Part shown: one piece after another, positions 1 through 8,122 of the stretch | Layout: the number at the start of each line of letters is the position of its first letter | How positions within the stretch are numbered: the first letter of the stretch is position 1 | Assembly: GCF_000826545.1 (NCBI RefSeq) | Contig: NZ_CDME01000014.1 | Location: 1-64,000, forward strand | Source: Kibdelosporangium sp. MJ126-NF4 | Lineage (GTDB): Bacteria; Actinomycetota; Actinomycetes; Mycobacteriales; Pseudonocardiaceae | Direction: 5' to 3' | DNA length: 64,000 nt | The notes under the pieces: model-generated | Database searches by the model: none | What the model was told of the DNA's origin: nothing | Seen by the model: the letters and a program-made list of their open reading frames with translations, nothing else | Program-made: the position numbers and the translations under genes

Positions 1-93
1 ACCGGCTAGCACGGCACGACTCTTGCCATGCTTCTCGCGAAGGGCGCGGATTCTCCGCCCGACCTCGGCGCGCGTATCGCGCTGATCAACCAC
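1..93 (-). CDS. XRE-family regulator, N-terminal fragment cut by the window edge
   Basis: The minus strand reads in one frame to the window edge as VVDQRDTRAEVGRRIRALRE followed by KHGKSRAVLAG. This is the first helix region of a Cro/C1 (XRE) helix-turn-helix of the actinobacterial type that usually carries a C-terminal DUF5753-like domain; the rest lies outside the window. The start is unclear: GTG codons end at 93, 102 and 105, and the AGAGGG at 105-110 fits none perfectly. I take 93 because the conserved region follows directly. The ribosome binding region lies inside a set of complementary repeats upstream. Family call is from recognition of the N-terminal pattern only. Confidence 0.55.
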   Translation of the reverse strand, partial: MVDQRDTRAEVGRRIRALREKHGKSRAVLAG

Positions 94-105
94 GACGGCC
101 ACCAC

Positions 106-179
106 CCTCTTCGCGGAGTTGACCTCTTCGCGTGCCCCCGGTCCGTTCCGTTGACCGGGGGCGGCCCTCCGCGAAGAGG
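106..179 (-). promoter_or_regulatory. Leader with two competing hairpins over the XRE gene's RBS
   Basis: The block holds GCCCCCGGTC at 134-143 and its exact complement at 153-162. CCTCTTCGCGGA at 106-117 is exactly complementary to 168-179. A second copy of CCTCTTCGCG lies at 123-132. Read as minus-strand RNA, the first arm (168-179) can pair either with 123-132, giving one long hairpin that leaves the AAGAGG near the XRE start free, or with 106-117, which buries it. The geometry is seen; a switch or autoregulatory operator is inference. It could also be a terminator behind the truncated SARP gene, although no T-tract follows. Confidence 0.45.
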
Positions 180-307
180 TACTTCCCAGGGTACGACCTT
201 CACCAACGGGTGACGGCGGCCCGCTCGACGGCTACGCCGTCATGAGGGAAGGGCAAGATGGTATCTGTACAGGTCAGAGCTAGATTCGCCGACCTGGCGT
301 ATGTGTG

Positions 308-1210
308 TTATAACTCGGGTACCGGCTTGCCGACCCCGGCGGTGCCGTCGATCGCCGTGATCACGACCGCGGCGGGCGCGTCGGCGACCAGCGCGTCCAA
401 CTGGTCGAGCGCCGCCGAACGGCCGGTGAAGTCCGCGAGGTCGGCCGGCAGCTGCGCCGGCGCCTGGCCGCGGGGCGTGGCCAGCGCCGGGTCGTCACGC
501 AGGATGGCCAGTTCGAGGTCCCGCAGCTGCCTGCCGGGGTCGATGCCCAGCTCGTCGGCCAGGTACTGCCTGGTCCGCCTGGCCACGTCGAGCGCCTGCC
601 CCGGCTGGCCACCCCGGTACAGCGCGAGCATCAGCTGTGCGATCAGGCGTTCCCTGGTCGGGTGCTGCTCGGCCAGCGCCGCGAGCGACCCGACCACCGA
701 GTGGTGGCGGCCCAGCTTCAGCAGCGCGTCGACCCGGTCCTCGGTGGCGACCAGCCGTGCCTCGGTCAGGCCGCCGAACAGGCGCTCGCGGACGTCGTCC
801 GACGCGGTGTCGGCCAGCGCGGGCCCCTGCCACTGGTCGAGCGCCTTGTCCAGCAGTTCGACCCGCCGGTGGTCGTCCTTGGTCTCGCGTGCCTGTTCCA
901 CCAGGTCGAGAAACCGGTGGGCGTCGATCGCCAGCGGGTCGGCGTGCAGGACGTACCCACCGCCCTGCGCGGTCAGTTCCGCGTGTCCGGCAAGTATGGA
1001 CCGCAGCCTCGAGACACACACGCGCACCGCGTGTTCGGCTGTGCGGGGAGGCGAAACCGGCCACAGCAAGGAGATCAGCCGGTCGACGGAGACCGGTCGG
1101 CCGACCTCCCACGCCAGTACGGCGAACACCAGCCGCTGCTGCCGGGGCCCCAGGTGCACGGGTTGTGCACTGTGCACCGCCCGTACCGCCCCCAGCAGCA
1201 GGAACTCCAC
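308..1210 (-). CDS. SARP-type regulator truncated inside the Walker A motif
   Basis: The product opens EFLLLGAVRAVHSA and has an OmpR-like DNA-binding domain (about residues 1-90) and a bacterial transcriptional activation domain (about 95-240), the SARP layout. After DFTGRSAALDQLD it enters an NB-ARC segment, but GTAGVGK is followed by PVPEL and a stop instead of TTLA. The family with this layout normally runs to 900 or more residues, as at 25986-28787; this one stops near 300. No remainder of the ATPase lies to the left, so the 3' part was lost. Start GTG at 1210 is chosen because GGGGG sits 5 bases upstream and homologues begin MEF. The DNA-binding and BTAD parts could still work, as in short SARPs. 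Confidence 0.8.
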   Translation of the reverse strand: MEFLLLGAVRAVHSAQPVHLGPRQQRLVFAVLAWEVGRPVSVDRLISLLWPVSPPRTAEHAVRVCVSRLRSILAGHAELTAQGGGYVLHADPLAIDAHRFLDLVEQARETKDDHRRVELLDKALDQWQGPALADTASDDVRERLFGGLTEARLVATEDRVDALLKLGRHHSVVGSLAALAEQHPTRERLIAQLMLALYRGGQPGQALDVARRTRQYLADELGIDPGRQLRDLELAILRDDPALATPRGQAPAQLPADLADFTGRSAALDQLDALVADAPAAVVITAIDGTAGVGKPVPEL

Positions 1211-1508
1211 GCCCACCCCCGTTGTCGGATAGTCACCTCCAACCTACTCACCACGGCGCGGTTCAGCACTCACCCAGGTAATGGGTCTGCACGGGCAGTC
1301 CACCTCCTTTCCCACCGGACACCTCGGGCGTCCCGCTCACCGGCAGTGCGCCGTCAACCGGGAACCAAGCGGCGTCGAAATGCGGTCACATTCACCGAAA
1401 AAAGACGTGAAACATCCCCATCACGGCCTACTGACAGCACGCGACGAAATACCGTCGTTTCCGGCTCAGCGGCTTTCAGGAAATTGCTCCGATCCTTTCC
1501 GATGGCGC

Positions 1509-1537
1509 TTGAACAATGTCGGCAAATGGGGTTAACT
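1509..1537 (+). promoter_or_regulatory. Promoter giving a probably leaderless transcript
   Basis: TTGAAC at 1509-1514 and TTAACT at 1532-1537 are separated by 17 bases. The ATG of the following gene is at 1545, 7 bases after the -10 hexamer, so transcription would start at or next to the A of ATG. No ribosome binding site precedes that ATG, which fits a leaderless mRNA, common in actinomycetes. The rest of the 1211-1544 divergent spacer shows no gene or strong repeat. Confidence 0.45.
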
Positions 1538-1544
1538 TCGACGA

Positions 1545-2534
1545 ATGACGATCCGCGATGCACAGCTCGTCGCCGATTTGAAGGCGCTGCGCAAAGGGCG
1601 CGGGATACTGGCGGGGGCGATCACGGCACGACTGGGCGACGCACTGCGCACGGCCACCGGGACACACGGCGTCGACTCGGGCGTCGACGTGCGCCGCAAG
1701 GTCGCCGAGTGCCTGTGGCGCTGGGCGGGTGAACTGCCGGAGGACCTGCGGATCGCGGTGCGAGCGGCGTTCGCGCTCGACCAGTCCGACCAGCTGCCGC
1801 TCTACAAGGACCGGGTCCGCCTGGTCGCGCAGCGGCTCAACCGGGACGAACGCACCGCGCGGCGCCGCATCGACGAGGGCATCGAACGGCTCGCCGAGGT
1901 CGCGCGCTCCGGTGCCCCGCTGACCGAGGCCAGCCCGGCGGAGCCGGTGCCGGGCTGGCACACCGAGGAGCTGCGGGTCACGCTCGCACTCGACCAGCAG
2001 CCGCCGGAGGCGTTCGAGTTCCGCCGGATCGTGGCCGACCACGACCGGGTCGACCACGTCGACCTGGCGATCACGCTGACCGCCCCGTTCGACGGCAACG
2101 GGCCCGCGCGCACCGAGGACCTGGAGATCGACGTGTTCCACGGCGGACGGCTGGCCGCACGCGCGATGGAGTCCACCGACCGGTTCGGCTTCCGGCTGAC
2201 CCTGCCCAAACCGCTGCGGCGGCACGAGTCCCACCAGATCGGGCTGCGGTTCCGGATCCGCGAGGACCGCTCGATGGCGCCGCACTACGTGTGCGTGCCC
2301 AAGCACCGCTGTGCCGAGTTCGACCTGCGCGTGCGGTTCGACCCCCGGCGCCCGCCCGACCGGATCTGGCGGCTGGTCAACGCCTTCCAGCGGGACGTCG
2401 ACGACCCGCGGCCGAGCGGCGAGGGCGTCCCACTCGACGCCGCCTGCGAGATCCACACCTCGTTCCACGAGCTCACGCCCGGCCTTGCCTACGGGATCCG
2501 CTGGCATCCGGAGACAGGAACCGGCGGATCTTGA
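1545..2534 (+). CDS. Uncharacterised actinobacterial protein, 329 residues
   Basis: I recognise the opening (TIRDAQLVADLKALRKGRG) as a conserved actinobacterial hypothetical family without a known function. Residues 1-140 look helical and basic and include WRWAGELPEDLR and an RRRIDEGIERL segment; residues 150-320 look beta-rich with many charged and aromatic positions. No signal peptide or membrane segment is seen. A helical, HTH-like head on a beta-sandwich tail is an inference from composition. The gene converges on an ECF sigma factor gene and overlaps it by 62 bases at the 3' ends. Transcription probably starts at the ATG itself. Confidence 0.75.
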   Translation: MTIRDAQLVADLKALRKGRGILAGAITARLGDALRTATGTHGVDSGVDVRRKVAECLWRWAGELPEDLRIAVRAAFALDQSDQLPLYKDRVRLVAQRLNRDERTARRRIDEGIERLAEVARSGAPLTEASPAEPVPGWHTEELRVTLALDQQPPEAFEFRRIVADHDRVDHVDLAITLTAPFDGNGPARTEDLEIDVFHGGRLAARAMESTDRFGFRLTLPKPLRRHESHQIGLRFRIREDRSMAPHYVCVPKHRCAEFDLRVRFDPRRPPDRIWRLVNAFQRDVDDPRPSGEGVPLDAACEIHTSFHELTPGLAYGIRWHPETGTGGS

Positions 2535-3159
2535 CCGAGGCGGCCCGCCGGAGGCTGTCGACCTGGCTCTGGTCGACGCCCATCCGACGGGCCGCTTCAG
2601 CCACCCCCTCGCCTTTGCGCAGGCCTCGGTAGGCGGCCCGCTCGGCCGCCGTCAGCCCGATCAGCCTGCCCACCCTCGCCAGCGCGCGTGACTTCAGCTG
2701 GCGCGCGCCCGCGTAGCTCTTGTCGGTCAGCCTGGCCAGCTCGCGCAGCTCGATGCCGGGGTCGTGGCTGAGCGCGAGCACTGCGCTCACCTGGTCCGCG
2801 GTCAGCGCCAGATCCAGCCGGGAGGCCAGCCACGGCTCCCAGTCGACCTCGGGACCCGGCTGGTACATCATCGCGTCGGCGAGTTCGGACAGGTCGCTCA
2901 CGGCGATCGGCTGCCGGGCCTGGTCCCTGATCATGTCCAGTGCGGTGAAGTTGACACAGCGGTCCAGCCAGCCGCGCAGGCCATCGTGTTCGGGCATCAC
3001 AGTGCGCTGACGCAGCAGCCTTTCGCTGGTGGCCTGGTACAGGTCGTCCCTGTCGAGGGTGTAGCGGCGCGCGTAGCCGTCAACGGTCGCGCGAAACCGC
3101 AGGTCCGGCTCTGCGATAACGCGCAGCAGGACCCGGTGCCCCGGTTGTTCGACTCGCAT
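2473..3159 (-). CDS. ECF-like sigma-70 family factor
   Basis: The product has a sigma region 2-like segment (YARRYTLDRDDLYQATSERL, then LRGWLDRCVNFTALDMIRDQ) and a region 4-like helix-turn-helix (LTADQVSAVLALSH, ELARLTDKSYAGARQLKSRA). A further C-terminal stretch (YRGLRKGEGVAEAARRMGVD) looks like a second helix-turn-helix, so the protein is longer than a minimal ECF factor. Start ATG at 3159 matches the beginning of conserved sequence; upstream codons are spacer-like and no strong RBS is present. A 23-bp palindrome lies about 95 bases upstream. No anti-sigma gene is adjacent. The 3' end overlaps the convergent gene 1545-2534. Confidence 0.7.
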   Translation of the reverse strand: MRVEQPGHRVLLRVIAEPDLRFRATVDGYARRYTLDRDDLYQATSERLLRQRTVMPEHDGLRGWLDRCVNFTALDMIRDQARQPIAVSDLSELADAMMYQPGPEVDWEPWLASRLDLALTADQVSAVLALSHDPGIELRELARLTDKSYAGARQLKSRALARVGRLIGLTAAERAAYRGLRKGEGVAEAARRMGVDQSQVDSLRRAASVKIRRFLSPDASGSRRQGRA

Positions 3160-3252
3160 GATCGTTGCCCAGTTCGCGAAAGTGCTCCCTCTTGACGCAG
3201 ACGATGCCGCACGAACGGGCCGAAAAGCGGACCGTTTTCTGGACAGATTCCT

Positions 3253-3275
3253 GTCAACTCCGTCCAGGAGTTGAC
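3253..3275. promoter_or_regulatory. 23-bp palindrome upstream of the sigma gene
   Basis: GTCAACTCC, a GTCCA loop and GGAGTTGAC form exact 9-bp arms. The minus-strand arm contains TTGACA, a possible -35, so the site could overlap the promoter of the sigma gene starting at 3159. It is a candidate operator; the protein is unknown. The rest of 3160-3525 shows no gene. Confidence 0.4.
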
Positions 3276-3525
3276 ACGGCTGTGCGTCGGATTTCACAGA
3301 CTCGCGCCGCGTGCGGTGCGACTGTTCTACGGCGACCACCCCATCGGGCACAGACGACCAAGGAGCGCCATGCACCGAGGCCCCTGTCGGGCCGACCCGG
3401 CGTGAATCACGCCGACACGCCTTTTCCGACCGGCCCAACCCCCATTTCCACCTTCACTGACCGAAATCAGGCCGGCCGGGGCGTCGTCCCCTCGCCACCA
3501 ACCAGCCGGAACCCGCGGCGAGGGG

Positions 3526-4176
3526 TCACGCGATCCCTTCGGCGAAACGGTCGAGAAGGTCGATCTCCAGCACGTCGAGGCTGCATCGATTGGTCCGCAC
3601 AGCACCGGCGTCCCGGAAAGTCTTCAACGCTTTGGCAACAGCCTCACGCGAGGCACCGGCCGCCTCCGCGAGTTCGCTTTGCCGCAGTTTCACCGTCAGC
3701 CCGCCACGCACCGGTTCGCCGTAGTCACGCGCGTAGTCCACGAGCAGCCGCGCGGTCCGGGCCGGAACGTCGTACGCCCCGTTCTCCAGATGCCGCCGCG
3801 TCGCCTCCCGCAACCGGCCGACGACCATTTTCAGCAGTTCCACGGTGACGCTGGGCGCGTCGAGCATGAACCGGTGGAACTCCGCGCCGGTCAACGACAC
3901 ACCTGTCACGTCCGTGAGCGCCGTGACCGTCGCCGACCGCACGTCGCCGTCGATCGCGGACACCTCGCCGAGCAGGTCGCCAGGCCCGCGGATGGCCATG
4001 ATCACCTGCCTGCCGCTCGGCGCGGTCACGCCGACCTTCACCCGGCCACCGGTCACCAGGACCACGTGATCGGACGCCTCGGACTCCCTGATCAGCACCT
4101 GCCCCTGCGACCAGCGGCGTTGCGTCCCCGCCGCGATCAGCATGCGCTGCCCATCCCCACTCAGCCGCCAGCTCAT
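3526..4176 (-). CDS. Crp/Fnr-family transcription regulator
   Basis: Residues about 5-125 form a cyclic-nucleotide-binding-like beta roll (GQVLIRESEASDHVVLVTGG, then SGRQVIMAIRGPGDLLGEVS). The C-terminal part is the winged helix typical of Crp/Fnr proteins (ARTARLLVDYARDYG, LRQSELAEAAGASREAVAKA, LKTFRDAGAV). There is no Fnr-type cysteine cluster, so iron-sulfur oxygen sensing is unlikely; the ligand is unknown. Start ATG at 4176 is preferred over an in-frame ATG 51 bases upstream because GAGGGAG sits just ahead of it. A 16-bp palindrome lies in the divergent spacer and could be its own operator. Confidence 0.88.
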   Translation of the reverse strand: MSWRLSGDGQRMLIAAGTQRRWSQGQVLIRESEASDHVVLVTGGRVKVGVTAPSGRQVIMAIRGPGDLLGEVSAIDGDVRSATVTALTDVTGVSLTGAEFHRFMLDAPSVTVELLKMVVGRLREATRRHLENGAYDVPARTARLLVDYARDYGEPVRGGLTVKLRQSELAEAAGASREAVAKALKTFRDAGAVRTNRCSLDVLEIDLLDRFAEGIA

Positions 4177-4260
4177 GGCTCCCTCACAGAACTCGGTCCT
4201 GCTGTGAATACGGCGCGGAGGCGACAAATTGTGACACGTAGCCGGAAAGTGGCAGCAAGC

Positions 4261-4276
4261 GATAGGTTTTCCTATC
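4261..4276. promoter_or_regulatory. 16-bp palindrome between the Crp/Fnr gene and the heptad-repeat gene
   Basis: GATAGG-TTTT-CCTATC is an exact inverted repeat in an AT-rich part of the 4177-4388 divergent spacer, 85 bases upstream of the Crp/Fnr start and 112 bases upstream of the plus-strand gene. Position and symmetry fit an operator, possibly of the adjacent regulator. It differs from the classic Crp half site TGTGA. Confidence 0.4.
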
Positions 4277-4388
4277 CTGCAAGGGATTATGCATGACAGC
4301 AGTCACGCATCGTCACGTCCGCCGAACCCTTGGGTGAATCGTTGCGTAGTAAGCGTTTTCAGTCGATGGGCGCCAGTAAGGTTGCGCC

Positions 4389-5027
4389 ATGGCATCCGAG
4401 AAGCAGTTCGAAGAGCGGCTGGCCGTCGCCGAGAAAGACGCCAAGTCGGCCAGGAGTGACGCCGCTGCCGCGCTTGTACTGGCGAAGGGAGCGGACAAGG
4501 ACGTGTCGGAGTTCCTTGGCAAGCTGAACGCGCAGACAAAGATCATCCAGGCGATCCGTGACACCCAGGTCGAAGATGGTCGCAAGTTCGACAATATCGA
4601 TTCCAGGTTCCGCAGCATGGATTTCAGGCTCGTCGGCATCGAAGGCAGGCTCGGCGGTGTCGAGAGCAGGCTCGACGGTGTCGACAGCAGGCTCGACGGC
4701 ATCGACAGCAGGCTCAATGGTGTCGATGCCAAGATCGGCAGGGTCGAGACCGAGATGCGCCACGGCTTCGCCAGGGTCGACGACAAGTTCACCAAGGTCG
4801 ACGACGAGTTCGCCAAGGTGCACGAAGGGTTCGCCAAGGTCGACGACAAGTTCACCAGAGTCGACGAGGAGTTCGCCAAGGTGCACGAAGGGTTCGCCAA
4901 GGTGCATGAAGGGTTTGCCAAGGTCGACGACGAGTTTGCCAGGATGCGCGAAGGGATGGACAAACAGGCGATGGGGCAGGCCCACATAACCGAGTTGCTC
5001 ACCACGCTCATCAACAAGGACAAGTGA
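4389..5027 (+). CDS. Heptad-repeat coiled-coil protein
   Basis: A 212-residue soluble protein. After a helical start (KQFEERLAVAEKDAKSA) come two blocks of 7-residue repeats: about residues 65-118 follow the pattern I/V-D-S-R-L-D/N-G, and about 123-190 follow V-D/H-D/E-K/G-F-A/T-K. The strict 7-residue period implies a long continuous coiled coil, probably oligomeric. The DNA is equally repetitive (21-bp units around 4640-4930), so repeat number may vary. The GTG of the next gene overlaps this stop as GTGA, so the esterase is translationally coupled to it. Function unknown. Confidence 0.8.
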   Translation: MASEKQFEERLAVAEKDAKSARSDAAAALVLAKGADKDVSEFLGKLNAQTKIIQAIRDTQVEDGRKFDNIDSRFRSMDFRLVGIEGRLGGVESRLDGVDSRLDGIDSRLNGVDAKIGRVETEMRHGFARVDDKFTKVDDEFAKVHEGFAKVDDKFTRVDEEFAKVHEGFAKVHEGFAKVDDEFARMREGMDKQAMGQAHITELLTTLINKDK

Positions 5028-6439
5028 ACACCGACCCGACCACCGTGGACATCAGCCACGGCGCCCTGCGCGGCGCCGTGGCTGGCGGCGTGTTCGCGTA
5101 CAAGGGAATCCCGTATGCCGCACCACCCGTCGGACCGAACCGGTTCCTTCCTCCGCAGCCTGTCGTGCCATGGACAGGGACTCGCGATGCCACCCGGTTC
5201 GGTCCGACCGCGCCCAAGGCCCGGTACGCGCCGCCGCTCGACGCACTGATCCCGGATGCGGATATCCCCGGCGAGGACTATCTCAACCTGAACGTCTACA
5301 CGCCCGACCCGGGCGGCCGGTTGCCCGTGATGGTGTGGATCCACGGTGGTGCGTTCCTCAACGGTTCGGGTTCGTCCTATGACGGCACGGCGTTCGCCCG
5401 CGACGGCGTGGTCTGTGTGACGGTGAACTACCGCCTCGGTGCCGACGGTTTCCTTTGTTTCCCCGGCAATGCCAACCGCGGCCTGCTCGACCAGGTCGCG
5501 GCGCTGGAGTGGGTGCGGGACAACATCGCCGCGTTCGGCGGGGATCCCAGTCAGGTCACCGTCTTCGGCCAGTCGGCCGGTGCCATGTCAGTCGGGATGC
5601 TGCTGGGCATGCCGAAGGCGGCCGGGTTGTTCCACCGCGCGATCCTGCAGAGCGGCGCGACCCGGCACGTGCTGTCACCCGCATCGGCGGAGTTGGTGAA
5701 GGCACGGCTGGTGGCCAAGCTGGGCACCGACGACATCGCCGCTGTCCCGGTGGCCGAACTTGTCGTTGCCCAGCAGCAACTCCGCGGCGAGCTCGGCGCG
5801 AACCCCGATCCGGCGCTGTGGGGCGACGCGGCCGGGACCATGCTGCCGTTCGGTCCCGTTCTGCACGACGGCCTGGCGCCCGGATCGTCCGATGTGGACA
5901 TCATGGTCGGCACGACCGCCGAGGAGTTCCGGCTCTACCTGGTGCCCAACGGGATGATCGACCTGATCACCGACAAGATCCGCGACGGCACGTTCGCGCG
6001 ACTCGGGCTCGATCCCCGCCGGGCCGGGGAAGTCTACGAAAGCAGCCCCGGCGAACAGGTGTCCGCGGCGATGACCGACTGGCATTTCCGGACTCCGGCG
6101 ATCCGGCTCGCCGAGCAGGCCAGGACGGCGTACATGTACGAGTTCACCTGGCAGCCGGGCACCTTCGGCGGCAGGCTGGGCGCGTGCCATGCGGCCGAGA
6201 TCCCCTTCGTCTTCGACACGCTGCGGGACGGCACGTTCAACGGGTTGCTTGGCACCGGCCTGCCTCAACACCTGGCTGACACCATGCACACGGCGTGGGT
6301 CTCGTTCGCCATCCACGGAAATCCCGGCTGGTTCGCGTACGACACCAACAGCCGCAGCACCATGCGGTTCGACATCGAGTCGGAGGTCGTGCTCGACCCG
6401 GACGCGGCCAGACGGACCTTGTGGGAGGGCATTCGTTAG
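5024..6439 (+). CDS. Type-B carboxylesterase (cytosolic)
   Basis: An alpha/beta hydrolase of the carboxylesterase/para-nitrobenzyl esterase family: YKGIPYAAPPVGPNRF near the N-terminus, oxyanion-hole HGGAF, nucleophile Ser184 in GQSAG, and a late HAAEIPFVF supplying the probable catalytic His. No signal peptide, unlike the secreted relative at 21220-22767. The length (471) is normal. The GTG start overlaps the stop of the coiled-coil gene (GTGA), which supports an operon. It would hydrolyse carboxylic esters; the natural substrate is unknown. Confidence 0.9.
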   Translation: MNTDPTTVDISHGALRGAVAGGVFAYKGIPYAAPPVGPNRFLPPQPVVPWTGTRDATRFGPTAPKARYAPPLDALIPDADIPGEDYLNLNVYTPDPGGRLPVMVWIHGGAFLNGSGSSYDGTAFARDGVVCVTVNYRLGADGFLCFPGNANRGLLDQVAALEWVRDNIAAFGGDPSQVTVFGQSAGAMSVGMLLGMPKAAGLFHRAILQSGATRHVLSPASAELVKARLVAKLGTDDIAAVPVAELVVAQQQLRGELGANPDPALWGDAAGTMLPFGPVLHDGLAPGSSDVDIMVGTTAEEFRLYLVPNGMIDLITDKIRDGTFARLGLDPRRAGEVYESSPGEQVSAAMTDWHFRTPAIRLAEQARTAYMYEFTWQPGTFGGRLGACHAAEIPFVFDTLRDGTFNGLLGTGLPQHLADTMHTAWVSFAIHGNPGWFAYDTNSRSTMRFDIESEVVLDPDAARRTLWEGIR

Positions 6440-6500
6440 GCGGACTGGAGTGGACGTCCGTGTTTGGTCGGCGTGTGGAGTTCCGGGTGGTCTCGCGGCG

Positions 6501-7055
6501 TCAGGCGTAGTCGAGTCCGTCTGAGCTCAACCGGTGCCGTGTGCCGCATTCGGGGCATGTCAGGTCGTCGTCGAGCCTGGCCGCGCACCGGCAGACCCAG
6601 CCCTTCTGCACGCCTGGATTGCCCACGACGAACGCGTGCGCGGGCACGTCACGCGTCACCACCGCGCCCGCGCCGACGAAAGCGTTGCGGCCTATGGTCG
6701 TTCCACAGACGATCACGACACCGGCGCCGAGCGTGGCGCCCTCGCAGACGCGTGTCGGCAGCAGTTGGTCACTGCCGAGTTTCTGGTGCGCCCGGGGCCG
6801 CATGTCGTTGGTGAATACCACGTTCGGGCCGAGGAACACGTTGTCCTCGCACGTCACGCCGTTGAACAGCAGGACGTTGTTCTTCACCGTCACGTTGTCG
6901 CCCAGCACCACCTGGCTCTCGACGAACGCGCCGTCGCAGATGTTGCAGTCACGCCCGATCTTCGCGCCCTCCAGCACGTGCGCGAAGGCCCACACCCGGG
7001 TGCCCTCGCCCACGTCGGAGCTCTCACAGAGACCATGGGGGTGCACGAACGTCAT
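6501..7055 (-). CDS. WlbB/WbpD-like sugar N-acetyltransferase with zinc ribbon
   Basis: Left-handed beta-helix acyltransferase: repeated hexapeptides from residue 15 to 150 (ANCNICDGAF-like turns, VTVKNNVLLF, VFLGPNVVFTNDM, GATLGAGVVIVCGTTIGRNA). The C-terminus adds CRC-x(10)-CPEC, a four-cysteine zinc ribbon found in some relatives. Members acetylate the 3-amino group of UDP- or dTDP-amino sugars with acetyl-CoA. It is the last gene of the operon and overlaps the aminotransferase upstream by 4 bases. That pairing matches WlbC-WlbB/WbpE-WbpD, so 3-N-acetylation is the best guess; exact sugar unknown. Confidence 0.85.
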   Translation of the reverse strand: MTFVHPHGLCESSDVGEGTRVWAFAHVLEGAKIGRDCNICDGAFVESQVVLGDNVTVKNNVLLFNGVTCEDNVFLGPNVVFTNDMRPRAHQKLGSDQLLPTRVCEGATLGAGVVIVCGTTIGRNAFVGAGAVVTRDVPAHAFVVGNPGVQKGWVCRCAARLDDDLTCPECGTRHRLSSDGLDYA

Positions 7056-8122
7056 GCCAGCGCTCCAATCAGGACTTCGGCGACCCGCTCCTGCTGTGCC
7101 CGGGTGATACCGGGGAAGATCGGCAGGCTGAGGATCTCACCGGCGGCCAGCTCCGCGTTCGGGAACGACTCGCCGGTCGCGAAGGGCTCGGTCTTGTGGA
7201 TCGGTGTGGGGTAGTGGATCGCGGCGCCGACACCGTTCGCGCGCAGTTCGTCGTGCACACGGTCACGGTCGGGCACACGGACGACATACAGGTGCCACAC
7301 GTGCGAATTGCCCGGCAGCACCTGCGGCAGCTTCACGCCCGCGACACCGGTGAGCAGTGTGGAGTAGTAGTCCGCAGCGGCCGCGCGCTGTGCGTTCCAC
7401 ACCGCGAGCCTGCGGAGTTTCGCTTGCAGGACAACGGCTTGCAACGTGTCCAGCCTGCTGTTGAAGCCCAGTGTGCTGTGCACGTACTTCTGGGCTGAGC
7501 CGTGTTGGCTCAACAGCCGGACCTTCGCCGCCAGGTCGGGGTTGTCGGTCGTGACGGCACCGGCGTCGCCGTACGCGCCAAGGTTCTTGCCGGGATAGAA
7601 GCTGGTTGCGGCGATGTCGCCGAGGAAGTTGTGGCCGTGGCGGGTCGCACCCTGTGACTGGGCCGCGTCCTCGACCACCGCGATTCCCTGGTCGCGCATC
7701 TCTTCCACCGGCGCGAGCTGGCCGTACAGGTGCACAGGAAGAACGGCTTTGGTGCGGGAGGTGATCGCGGCCAGTGCGGCCTTGGTGTCGATCAGGAAGG
7801 TGTCCGGGTCACAGTCCACGAAGACCGGTGTGCCACCACTGCGGACCACGGCCTCGGCTGTGGCGATGAAGGAGTTCGTCGGCACGACGCACTCGTCACC
7901 GTGCCCGACTCCGACGGCCCGCAGCGCCAACTCCAAGGCGTCCGTGCCGTTCGCGACGCCGACGCAGTGCGCCACGTTCGAGAAGGTCGCGTACTCTTGC
8001 TCGAACTCGGAGACCTGTGGGCCGCCGACGAAGGCGGTCCTGGCGAACACCGCGTCCCAGCCCGCGGCCACCTCGACGGCGATCTCGGCGTGCTGCAGTG
8101 ACAGGTCGACTGGCGGGATCAT
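7052..8122 (-). CDS. DegT/DnrJ/EryC1 sugar aminotransferase (WlbC/WbpE-like)
   Basis: PLP enzyme of the sugar aminotransferase family. Visible are the GTDALELALRA entry, EDAAQSQGA, and the PLP-binding lysine in SFYPGKNLGAYGDAG. It would transfer an amino group from glutamate to a keto sugar nucleotide. Start ATG at 8122 has a perfect AGGAGG 5 bases upstream, and the ATG overlaps the previous stop as ATGA. The next gene is a WlbB-like acetyltransferase, so C3 amination of a 3-keto sugar is the likely step. Length (356) is normal. Confidence 0.9.
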   Translation of the reverse strand: MIPPVDLSLQHAEIAVEVAAGWDAVFARTAFVGGPQVSEFEQEYATFSNVAHCVGVANGTDALELALRAVGVGHGDECVVPTNSFIATAEAVVRSGGTPVFVDCDPDTFLIDTKAALAAITSRTKAVLPVHLYGQLAPVEEMRDQGIAVVEDAAQSQGATRHGHNFLGDIAATSFYPGKNLGAYGDAGAVTTDNPDLAAKVRLLSQHGSAQKYVHSTLGFNSRLDTLQAVVLQAKLRRLAVWNAQRAAAADYYSTLLTGVAGVKLPQVLPGNSHVWHLYVVRVPDRDRVHDELRANGVGAAIHYPTPIHKTEPFATGESFPNAELAAGEILSLPIFPGITRAQQERVAEVLIGALA

